Of a stretch of 64,000 nucleotides of DNA, positions 43,897 through 54,300 are shown in pieces. Within the stretch, counting starts at the first letter, position 1. Each line of letters begins with the position of its first letter. The stretch comes from an uncultured Erysipelotrichaceae bacterium. Lineage in GTDB: Bacteria > Bacillota_I > Bacilli_A > Erysipelotrichales > Erysipelotrichaceae. The DNA is taken from contig CASEPS010000004.1 of assembly GCA_949289855.1 (NCBI GenBank), positions 1-64,000 on the forward strand, written 5' to 3'. The notes under the pieces were generated by a model. The model made no database searches, was not told the origin of the DNA, and saw only the letters and a list, made by a program, of their open reading frames with translations. The position numbers and the translations under genes were made by a program.

Positions 43897-44898
43897 ATGA
43901 GGAGAATATTAAAATTCATTACAGCATTTGCCATTATTACCGGTTCATCCATGCCGATAATGGCAGAAGAAACAGAAGTAGAGAAAATGCCGGTTATTCC
44001 CGAAGGAGCAACCGGATCTCTGACATTAAGGTATTTCGATGATTCAGATGAAACAGCTCCAATTCCGGGAGCTGTTTTTGAAATCATACAGGTCGCTGAT
44101 ATTGGACGGGGTGTAGACACAAACGGTGCTTATATTCCATTAGCTGAAGGACTTGAATTTACCGATGATGCTGTAGCTGAAGATTACGAAGCAAAGGTTC
44201 TTGAGGCATATGAAGCAAACCCGGAACTTGGCTATACGGCTGAGGGAACAATTGAAGAAGACGGAACATTCACATTCACTGAAGTTCCGGCTGGTGCATA
44301 TCTTGTACGGAATACAGAAACGGTAAGATATCACATTACATCTATTCCATTCCTGGTCAGTGTTCCGGAAACCAATGAAACACAGGACAGCTGGAATTTT
44401 GATGTAACGGCTTATCCAAAGCCAAATCTTGCCGGCGACCTGAGCATCAGAAAAACACTGTCTGGTGATGAAGCAAGTGATACCGATGTGTTCAGTTTTG
44501 AAATCACAATTTCCGATGCAGGATCTTATAAAGCAGTTCTTCCAGGTGGTACAGAAGGTACGGTAAAAAATGGCGATGTTATTTCTATCAAGGGAGGACA
44601 GTCGATTGTTATTTATGATCTGCCGGAACATTCTGATTACAAAGTTGTAGAACTTGAAGCAAATCAGAATGGATACAGAACACTGTATAAAAACAGTGAA
44701 GGCAAGATCACTTATGCAGAAAAAGCCGATGCAGAAGTCATTAATAACAAGGAAGGTGTAAAAACTGGTGTATCCACTGATGATATTGCACTTGGTTTGT
44801 CAGTTATTGGTGGCGGACTTGCAGTTCTGATCCTTTTGCTGTATCTGCACAGAAAGTCTAAGAGAGAGCAGAAAGAAAACGATGAAACGAATGCTTAA
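43897..44898 (+). CDS. Minor/basal pilin with KTG sorting signal
   Basis: 333 residues from ATG 43897 (after AAAGGAAAG). Signal peptide ending PIMAEE. Two Cna_B/SpaA domains: LTLRYFDDSDETAPIPGAVFEI...VPAGAYLVRN, and SIRKTLSGDEASDTDVFSFEI. A pilin-like motif WNFDVTAYPKPN lies between them. The C-terminus EGVKTGVSTDD, hydrophobic helix, RKSKRE is a sorting signal of the KTG type rather than LRTGG, so it may be the base or an adaptor attached by the class B enzyme (inference). It overlaps the next lipoprotein gene by 17 bases. Confidence 0.8.
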   Translation: MRRILKFITAFAIITGSSMPIMAEETEVEKMPVIPEGATGSLTLRYFDDSDETAPIPGAVFEIIQVADIGRGVDTNGAYIPLAEGLEFTDDAVAEDYEAKVLEAYEANPELGYTAEGTIEEDGTFTFTEVPAGAYLVRNTETVRYHITSIPFLVSVPETNETQDSWNFDVTAYPKPNLAGDLSIRKTLSGDEASDTDVFSFEITISDAGSYKAVLPGGTEGTVKNGDVISIKGGQSIVIYDLPEHSDYKVVELEANQNGYRTLYKNSEGKITYAEKADAEVINNKEGVKTGVSTDDIALGLSVIGGGLAVLILLLYLHRKSKREQKENDETNA

Positions 44899-45505
44899 AT
44901 CCACAGCAGTGTGTGTATGCACATTGCTTTTATTATCCGGGTGCAAAGGAAAAACAGAAGAAGTGGAAGAAACTTCCAATCCATCAACACCTGGAAATGT
45001 AACTGAATCGGTTGAATCTTACGATTATGAGTTTGGATCAGATGATCAGACATTTGAAGTAATACCTGGTGGTGGTTACTCAGTTCTTGAAGATACATAT
45101 GAAGATGGAACAAAACAGCAATACATCATTAATGCAGATAATGAAGTAGTTGCATCGCTGTATACAGAGCCATCCGAAAAAGAAGGACAGGAACAGTCAA
45201 CACTGAAGACATATGTCCAGAGAGTTTCTGATCAGATGAACTATGGAACGGATGAAGACAGTAAGAATTATACGATTCTGATTAACGAGCCAGAGAAATT
45301 TACCTATCAGTATAAAAATGGTGATGAAACAGACATATTCACCATCATAGAAACCGGAACACCGGAAACACTGATAATTGCGGTAAACGGATATACAAAC
45401 TATGAAGAGGTCCGCGAAAACGTAACAATCAGGACTGCTGAACAGTCTATTTCCCTGGGAGATATACAGAGCGTTTTGGAAAGGTTAGGAGGAGAAAGTC
45501 AATGA
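44882..45505 (+). CDS. Lipoprotein of unknown function in the pilus operon
   Basis: 207 residues, lipobox LSGC (Cys21), followed by an acidic Ser/Thr linker and a beta-rich domain (YEFGSDDQTFEVIPGGGY...). The gene overlaps its upstream neighbour by 17 bases and its downstream neighbour by four (ATGA at 45502-45505), a strictly coupled arrangement between two pilins. It may be a pilus-assembly factor; no motif proves it. Confidence 0.75.
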   Translation: MKRMLKSTAVCVCTLLLLSGCKGKTEEVEETSNPSTPGNVTESVESYDYEFGSDDQTFEVIPGGGYSVLEDTYEDGTKQQYIINADNEVVASLYTEPSEKEGQEQSTLKTYVQRVSDQMNYGTDEDSKNYTILINEPEKFTYQYKNGDETDIFTIIETGTPETLIIAVNGYTNYEEVRENVTIRTAEQSISLGDIQSVLERLGGESQ

Positions 45506-48183
45506 AACAGAAAAAGCGCTATCTTTCGATGGCACTGGCTGCTCTGATGCTTGTGCCGTCATCTTTGACGGTATTTGCGGCAGATGATCCAACCAGTGAC
45601 ATCACGGTGACAGGGGGAACAATTGATCCAAAACTCACCGGTAGTATCACGCTGTACAAGTACCTCGACAACGATGGCAAAACCATTGATGCTGACGGTA
45701 TGCCGTACACAACTCTTGGACAGACTTCACAGGATATGGTTGGTATCATCCGTGAAAAACTCGGAAATGATTCCATCATGCCTGAGAAAAATTCCACATT
45801 CAAGCTGCTGAAGGTTGCAGATATCGAACAGGTCACAGAAAACACAGCTGGAAAGCTGAATACAACAGGAACGTATTATACAAATATTGATTCCGATTTC
45901 TTTGATCTGATGAATGAGTATCTGGTAGAAGATCTTGTAGCTTCTGACTCCACAAAGGTAACTGATGGAAGAACAGAAGATGCAGCATCTAACAGAGATG
46001 ATCATTATGAATCTGATGAACTGAATGAAAAGATGATGGATGTCATCCGTATGCCTGGTACAGAAGACAGAGTTACAGGTGAAACAGCAATCAATCGTTA
46101 TGTCAGACAGCACGCTGAATCTGATGAAAAAGAAGGTTATTGCAAAACCTTCAATCCAACAGATGAAAATGGATTTACGTCTCTGGAAAATCTGCCGCTT
46201 GGTCTTTACCTGGTAGCAGAAATTGACTGGGAGCATAAGGCACTTTCCAAGCATGATACTTACTGGGAAGTTGTTGATGATGAAATCGACAATGACACAA
46301 ATTCCGGTGGTATTACTGAAGATGCAGGAACTAATGCGGGTGGTTCTACATCAGCTGGTGTGAATGCAGGTGGATCTACATACGCAGACATTGCTTCTCC
46401 GGCTTCTCCATTCCTGGTATCTGTACCAATGACAAACATCGCAGACATCAACAATGCTGATGGTTCTCTCAAGTACAGTGCTGGTTCTGCATGGATGTAT
46501 GACATCACAGTTTATCCGAAAGCCGGATCTATTAACATTCATAAGGATATTATCACAAATGAATTTACAACATCTGATGATGGAACAGGCAAGCAGCTTA
46601 CATCCAATGATGGTCATGATACAGTTGACACAGAATCCCTCTGTGATTTTGTTCAGACAAACTATGACAGACTGACAACAAAGCTTGACGGATCTGAAAA
46701 AACAGGTCTTACACATCAGATCGATGCAAACATTGGTGATACGATTACACAACTGATTTCTTCTGATGTACCGGTTCTTGTTGATGATATTGACAATGAA
46801 CAGACAGGTGCTAATCACGAAACTGTCGAACGTAAGCACAATGCTAAGTATGTCATCACTGACCGCATGACCAAGGGTCTGAAGCTCATTGATACATCGT
46901 CTTTCAAGGTCACAATGGGTACAGGCGCATGGAATGATGACGTTGCAAATCAGTTGTTTACACTTGGTGAAGATTACACAGTTGATATTGCTGAAGACAA
47001 GCAGAGCTTTACTCTGACTGTTACTGAGAAGGGCCTTGATAAGATGGACGACATCACAGATGCTTCTTATTTCTATGTTGTATATGACTGCGTACTCACA
47101 AAGGATGCTCTGATCGGTACTGATACATATGGTGATCAGAAACAGGTAAATAAGGCTGATCCAACAACAGAAGGTGAACTCTCTTCCGGTGCTGCTTCTG
47201 ATTCCCTTGATACAGTCAAGAGTGAAACATATGATTCCACATACACATCTGGTGCAAACGATGAAGGTACAGAAGTTGTTCAGCATGCTGATGCAACAAA
47301 CCAGAACACTGCTGAATTGACATATGCAACAGACCGTACACAGGAGCATGATTACTACTCCAATACAACAAAAGTTTTCACATATGAAATTGATCTTACA
47401 AAGCTGTTCACAGATGGTACACAGGGTTATGTATCCAAGAATGAAGAAGGACAGCCTTCCTTCCAGTACAGCGATGTAGTATTCAAAGTTGAAGGTGATG
47501 TTGTTGAAGGTTCTGAAGATGCATTCTACAACGATGAAGACAACAACGGATATGAAGATATTCTGTTCTGGAGAGATGACGCTGGTCGTTACCACGTCTA
47601 TGATCCATGGACACATTCCGATCTCTGGAAGACAGGTGATGCTTCCTATGAGAGTCAGTATGTAGCTGAAGGCGATACAATTGATACACCAGAAGGTGAA
47701 CGTAAGATTACAAGATACATTTCTCCAAGTGATACAGGTCTTCTGACAATTGTTGGTCTTGATGATCGTACATACAGATTCACTGAACTCAAGACAGCAC
47801 AGGGCAGAAACCTGATGGCTGAACCATTCTATGTTGAAATCGTTGCTCCTATGGTTGAACGTGAAGGCAAGGATGGCAAGGAAATGGTTAAGCTTGAAAA
47901 TGGTCAGGTTGAGCATGCTTATGTCTGGACAGGTGATAAGCCAGAAGGTGAAGCACTTGAAGGTGTAGATCTTGCTAACAGCACTGAAGATACTCAGTAC
48001 AGACTTGATAATGGTCGCGTTCCATTCGTAGTACAGAACAACGAAGTTATCAAGATTCTTCGTACTGGTGGCAAGGGCACAACACTGATGTTTGTCGGTG
48101 GTGCATTCATGATCGGTGTTGCAGCAGCATATGTCTTCATTTCCCGTAAAAAGAAGGAAGAAGATACTGCTGAAGAACAGTAA
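45502..48183 (+). CDS. Backbone pilin 2, LRTGG sorting signal
   Basis: 893 residues, a diverged paralogue of the pilin at 40354 with the same domain order. Signal peptide ending VFAADD; GSITLYKYLDNDG; IASPASPFLVSVPMTNI; pilin-like motif AWMYDITVYPKAGSINIHKD (Ala for the usual Asn after YPK); KTGLTHQIDANIGDTI; E-box YRFTELKTAQGRN; C-terminus ILRTGGKG, membrane helix, RKKKEE. It is longer than pilin 1 because of Gly/Ser/Thr-rich insertions, one near residues 268-293 (GGITEDAGTNAGGSTSAG). It follows AGGAGG and overlaps the previous gene by ATGA. Confidence 0.88.
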   Translation: MKQKKRYLSMALAALMLVPSSLTVFAADDPTSDITVTGGTIDPKLTGSITLYKYLDNDGKTIDADGMPYTTLGQTSQDMVGIIREKLGNDSIMPEKNSTFKLLKVADIEQVTENTAGKLNTTGTYYTNIDSDFFDLMNEYLVEDLVASDSTKVTDGRTEDAASNRDDHYESDELNEKMMDVIRMPGTEDRVTGETAINRYVRQHAESDEKEGYCKTFNPTDENGFTSLENLPLGLYLVAEIDWEHKALSKHDTYWEVVDDEIDNDTNSGGITEDAGTNAGGSTSAGVNAGGSTYADIASPASPFLVSVPMTNIADINNADGSLKYSAGSAWMYDITVYPKAGSINIHKDIITNEFTTSDDGTGKQLTSNDGHDTVDTESLCDFVQTNYDRLTTKLDGSEKTGLTHQIDANIGDTITQLISSDVPVLVDDIDNEQTGANHETVERKHNAKYVITDRMTKGLKLIDTSSFKVTMGTGAWNDDVANQLFTLGEDYTVDIAEDKQSFTLTVTEKGLDKMDDITDASYFYVVYDCVLTKDALIGTDTYGDQKQVNKADPTTEGELSSGAASDSLDTVKSETYDSTYTSGANDEGTEVVQHADATNQNTAELTYATDRTQEHDYYSNTTKVFTYEIDLTKLFTDGTQGYVSKNEEGQPSFQYSDVVFKVEGDVVEGSEDAFYNDEDNNGYEDILFWRDDAGRYHVYDPWTHSDLWKTGDASYESQYVAEGDTIDTPEGERKITRYISPSDTGLLTIVGLDDRTYRFTELKTAQGRNLMAEPFYVEIVAPMVEREGKDGKEMVKLENGQVEHAYVWTGDKPEGEALEGVDLANSTEDTQYRLDNGRVPFVVQNNEVIKILRTGGKGTTLMFVGGAFMIGVAAAYVFISRKKKEEDTAEEQ

Positions 48184-48201
48184 GTAAAAACTGTTGATTT
48201 T

Positions 48202-48232
48202 AAAGGCACAGGTAAATAACTTGTGCCTTTTT
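48202..48232 (+). terminator. Terminator after backbone pilin 2
   Basis: AAAGGCACA (48202-48210) pairs with TGTGCCTTT (48222-48230), then two more T. It is the first stem of an octaloop unit whose second stem is at 48239. Confidence 0.85.
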
Positions 48233-48238
48233 CCGTAT

Positions 48239-48270
48239 GTTTTCAAGTGGTGCGTGAGCCATGAGAAAAC
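48239..48270 (+). ncRNA. Single octaloop hairpin between pilin 2 and the second giant adhesin
   Basis: GTTTTCAAGTGG, loop TGCGTGAG, CCATGAGAAAAC. Six lower pairs, G-T/A-G/A-A mismatches, three closing pairs, octaloop of the type YGCRNGAR. It follows a terminator and CGTATG like the units in the 34.5-35.9 kb array. Confidence 0.72.
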
Positions 48271-48314
48271 GCTGAAAAATACATGAATTAAAGGGAAGAA
48301 AGGAAGGGAAAGGT

Positions 48315-51300
48315 ATGAACAAGTTTCTGAAGAAACTGCGAGCCATAGTAAGTTCACTTGCTGTGGCTGGTATGGTTCTTTCAAGCGGGCAAGGGTTTCA
48401 ATATTTCACAAAAGCTTATGCTGAATCTAATATAAAGAATTTTAATTACCAATTTGAAGTTTCCTTAGTCGACTTCGAAGGAGTTGATTTGAAATTATTA
48501 GATAAATCATCAGTAAAACTCGAAGATTGGAAGGCTATCTTAATTGCATACGAAGATATTACAGATTCTGATGGAAATGTAATAATGCACAAGGGAGACC
48601 CTGCAATCGATATAAATGGCGACCCTATAGAATTTTATTTTGATGAGCTGAATCTTGATGGTTCTACTTATACTAATCATAATATATTAGGAAAGGCTAT
48701 TTCACTTGGGAACCTTGTATTCAATAAAAAGAATTATTCCGTATATGATGGAAAGTATAGATTAAAAATTACTGATACTGGGCCAGGATTCCACAAATCG
48801 ATAGGTTTTGATGATATTGATTTAACAAAGGATAACTATTTTATTTTTTCTCAAAGTTTAAATACACTGCATGTGTATACACTATCCTATCTAAATCATA
48901 ACATACCCGAATTAACGGATGATTTCGCATTTAATATTTTATCCGCTGAGGATAATTCATTAATTTGTTCATTCGAGCCACATTTAATAACTGAAGAAGA
49001 GGCTAATACGGGAAGATATGTTGGAGAATTGGATTACTATATTAGTGGATTAAGTGCAGGCGACTATATCATCGAGTCCACAAAAACTCCCAATAATATA
49101 AAGCCTATTAAACAACTATTTACAATAAATGAATATTCAGATTCTTCTAATACGGGTGTTCGACTGAATCTTGAACCTGTAGATAAAGAAGTATCAATTG
49201 ATGTAACAAAGAAATCTTCTAATCCTGAGATGACTGACAGCAATTCCCTCTATTCTCTTGAAGGTGCTGTTTATTCTCTGTACACAGATTCACAGTGTGC
49301 TACTGAACCGGTAGGTTCTGTAACAATCAATGCTGAAGGTAAGGGTACATCTGAAACAATCACGCTTGATCCAGATGTAACAACACTTTATGCAAAGGAA
49401 ACGACTGCTCCAACAAATGGTTCTTATGAACTGAATCCGGAAATTATTGAAGTTCCTATTCAGGAAAACAAGGGCAGCTTCACAGCTACAGACACACCTA
49501 TTTCTGATCCATTGAACATTGCAGTCAGAAAGACAACTCCGGATGGAGATGTAGTTGCTAATCCTGCTTCACTTGCTGGTGCTGAGTTCACAATCAATTA
49601 CTATAACGGTGATTATCCGACACTTGATGATCTTGCTGGTGTAGAGCCAGATGAGCAGTGGGTTCTCAAGACAGAAAAGGGCGCTGATGGAACATATTCT
49701 CTTAATATCAATGAAGAATTCTTCCTTGGTACACTGACTATCCAGGAAACCAAAGCTCCAAACGGCTATACAACAAAGGGTGGTCTTGAATATACAGTGA
49801 ATGGGGAAACAAAGACAGGCGCAACAGATAACGGTGTAGCACTGTTCAGACTGTATAACGAAAATGGTACTGTCACACTGAAATCAGCTGACAATGCAGT
49901 AGTAGATAACTCTTCTGTATCCAAAGAAGATGAAGTTATCCGTGGTTCTCTTGAAGTCACAACAACTGATGCTGAAGTTGGCGGAGTAGTACAAGGTGAT
50001 GCAAAGAATCTCAGTGCAACATTCACACTGCATAATGACAACGATTATGACGCAGTTATGAGAGATGCTGAAGGCAACGTACTTGGCACAGCTGCTGCCG
50101 GACAGGACTTCAACTACACAATCACAACTGATGAATCTGGTTATTGGAAGTCTTCAGATAACTTCCTCCCTGTAGGAAAGTACACATTGAGAGAAACAAC
50201 TGCTCCGGAAGGATATATTGCTTCTGATGAACAGTACACATTCACACTGAGTGCAGGAACAACATCCATTTCTGTTAATGATATTTTCAAGAACACAATC
50301 ATGAGAGGTGGATTTGAATTCCAGAAGAACGACTCTGTACTTGGTGCACAGGCACAGGGTAATGCCGAACTTGAAACAAAATTCGCTGTATATAATATCT
50401 CATCTCATGCAGTTACAGTGAATGGCGTAAGCTATCCGGTTAATGCCAAGATCTTCGAAACTTCTACAGATGAAAATGGTTACTATAAGACAACTGCAAA
50501 TATGCTTCCTTATGGTACATACAAGCTTGTAGAAACAGAAGCTCCGGAAGGTTATACACTGAATGGTGTAACAGAAACAACATTCTCCATCAGAAACAAT
50601 GGTGAAGTTGTTAACCTCAAGGAACAGAAGATTTCTGATGAAGTCATCCGTGGTGGTTTCAAGGTTCAGAAATATGATTCCGAACTTGAAAGTGGCGCAC
50701 AGGGTGACGCAGGACTTCAGATTTCTTTCGATGTCATTTCCAATTCTGATAAACCAGTGGTTGTAAATGGCGTTACATACAATAAAGGTGATGTAGTTCT
50801 CAGTGCTTCTACAGATGAGAATGGCTATTATGAGTCAACAGCAGATCTTCTTCCTTATGGTGATTACACACTGAAGGAAACAGCTGCTCCGACTGGTTAT
50901 CACATGCAGGGCGACCTCGAAGAATCCTTTACAATCTCCGAAAACGGAACAATTGTAGATCTTACAGACCATAAGATTACAGATACAGTAATCCGTGGTG
51001 GTTTCAAGGTTCAGAAACATGACGTTTTCACAGGCACACGTCCGCAGGGTGATACAAATCTCCAGATGACATTTGACATCATCAACTCTTCTCCAAATGC
51101 AGTCATTGTAAATGGTGAAGAATATGCTTCTGGTGAAACAGTTTATACTGCTTCCACTGACGAAAATGGTTACTTTGAATCAACAGATACACTTCTTCCA
51201 TATGGTACATATACCCTCAGAGAAACAAAAGCTCCTGTGGGATATACATCTGATGGTGTAATTGAAACAGTATTCACAGTCAGAGAAGAAGGTGGAATCA

Positions 51301-54300
51301 CTGATCTTACAGATCATAAGATCCAGAACAGACCGGTTCTTGGCGGTGTAGCAATCCATAAGGTTCTCACAGACGTTGAAGGCACTAACTGGACAGAAAA
51401 TGAAGAAGGTGCAATCTTCGGTATTGTCAAGAATTCCTATGTTGAGCAGTATGGTTCTGTAGCAGAAGCTATTGCTCACCAGTATGATGTAACAACTGCT
51501 GAAGTTACAAACCGCGACTGGCTCAATGCAAATCTGTTTGCTGAAGGCAATACAGCTAATACAGTGAACCAGGATGGTACAAATCCTGATCTTATGACAG
51601 GTCACGAATATGCAGTCATCAGAACGGATGCAAACGGTGATGCAACAACAGGTGAAACAGCACTTGCATTTGATGATTACACAGTTGCACAGCTTGCTTC
51701 TGGTGATGATGAAATCACAGTAACTGATCAGAAGTACAATGTAACAATCAGTGAAGATGGTACTGTTATTCAGCTCCAGGCTTCCAATATTCCTCAGACT
51801 TACTTCATCCGTATGGTCAAAAAAGATGCTGATACTGGTAAGCTCAGCACATTCAATTCTGCAGAATTCAAGATCTATCAGCTTGAAGATGTCCGTGGTG
51901 AAGAAGTTAACGAATATGTAACAATGAAGGTTGGTTCAGTTACATATGATACATTCAGAACAGCATCCGCAAACGGTGCAGAAGATCTTCCATCTGGAAC
52001 ATTCTATGCAGCTGGCGAATCCGCGGGTTCTGTAACAACACCACTCAAGCTTGAATCCGGTCTTTACAGAATTGAAGAAGTCGGTACACCTGATGGATTC
52101 ATCACAACAGATGCAGTTGAACAGGTTGTAAGACTTTCCAATATTTCTGAAACAGACGAAGAAGGCAACCATTTCATTACAGTAACAATCTCTGATCCAA
52201 GAGCTTATGGTGAGCTTGTAATCAATGATGTTATTGCTGAAACAGCTGCTGATGCAGATCTCATTCCTGCTGATATCCTCAGCAAGATTGAATTCACTCT
52301 GACTGCTGATGAAGACATCATCAATCCTGATGATGGAACAGTTCTCACAAAGAAGGGTGAAGTTGCCAAGGATATTCTTGGTAATACAGTAGGCAAGTTC
52401 AACCTCAATGCAGAAGGCAAGGCAACAGTATCCAAGATTGCATTTGGTTCTTACACTCTGACACAGACATATATTCCTGATGAACTCGCAGTCAACACCG
52501 AAACATGGGATGTTGATTTCGTTCAGGCTGAAGATGATGTAACAACACAGGTTTACAATGTCACACTTGATATTGAAAACAAGCCAACAGTTGTTGCACT
52601 CTCCAAGAAGGATGTATCTGGTGAAGGCGAACTTGCTGGTGCCTCTATGCAGATTGTAGACGGCGAAACAGATACAGTTGTCGCTGAATACACAACAGGA
52701 GAAAAGGTATATACAGTCAAGGGCCTCAAGCGTGACAACGTTTATCTGATGCGTGAAATTGCTGCACCAAATAATGGTGAGTATGTAAAGGCAAAGGATG
52801 TTAATTTCGAAGTCAACGATGATGGTTCTTCCAAGACTGTAACAATGATCGACAAACTCGTAACACTGAATAAGACTGACGTAAATGACAGCCTTGTTGC
52901 TGGTGCAGAAATCACAATCACTGATGCAAAGGGTGAAACAGTTGATGTAATCACAACTGACGGTGAGAATACATTCCGCATTCATAACCTGACAGCTGGT
53001 GAAACATACAAAGTTTCTGAAACAGTTGTTCCAGATGGTTATGTGAAGTTCAACGATTTCACATTCACAGTCGCTGATGATGGCAAGGATCAGACACTTG
53101 ATATTATTAACAAGATTGTTTCCGTATCCAAGGTTGATGCTGAAGGCAATCCTGTATCCGGTGCTGATATGATTGTTATTACTGAAGACGGTGCACCTGT
53201 AGACAATTGGACAACAGATGGTACAGCACACAATGTAAGCGGTCTTGAAGAAGGCAGAGAATATATCCTGAGAGAAAGCTCTGCTCCGGAAGGATATGTA
53301 AAGGCTAATGACATCACATTTACAGCTGAAGGTGCAGATGAAAATGGTGTCAAAGCTGATCAGTCCATTGAAATGACTGACAAGAAGGTTACAGTTACCA
53401 AGAAAGATGTTGATGGTAACTTTGTAACTGGTGCAGAAATCACTCTGACAGACAGATATGGTAATGTTGCTGACAAGTGGACAACTGGTGAAGAAGGATA
53501 TAATCCATCCAACCTGGTTGCTGGTGAAACATACACTGTATCTGAAACAGTCGTTCCTGCCGGTTATGTGAAGTTCAATGATTTCACATTCACAGTTGCT
53601 GACGATGGCAAGGATCAGACACTTGATCTCGTAAACAAGATTGTTTCTATTTCCAAGGTCGATGATGAAGGTAATCCTGTAACTGGTGCTGAAATGGCAA
53701 TTCTTGATGGCGAAGGCAACACAGTAGACAGCTGGACAACAGATGGTACAGATCACAATGCAAGCGGTCTTGCAGAAGATGGTGAGTATGTACTCCGCGA
53801 AGTAAAGGCAGCTGAAGGATATGTAAGAGCAAATGACATTGCATTCACAGCCGATGGTGCTGATGAAGAAAATATCAAAGCAAATCAGACAGTTGTCATG
53901 ACAGACAAGCAGCTTGTTCTGAATATCACTGATTCCGAAGGAAACCCTGTAGAGGGTGTCGGCGTTGCACTCATTGATAAGGATGGTGTAACAGTTGATA
54001 CATGGACATCTGATGAAACTGGAAAGTATGCAGCATCCAATCTGATTGTTGGCGAAACATACACTGTATCTGAAACAGCTACTCCTGCCGGCTATGTGAA
54101 GTTCAATGATTTCACATTCACAGTCACAGATGATGGCAAGGATCAGACAGTAACAATCGTCAATAATGTTGAAACAGTAGCCAAGGTTGACCAGGATGGT
54201 GAATTCCTCGCTGGTGCTTCTCTTGAAGTAGTTGACAGTGAAGGCACAGTCATTGATTCCTGGATTTCTGGTGAAGAAGGACACAATGTAAGCGGACTTG

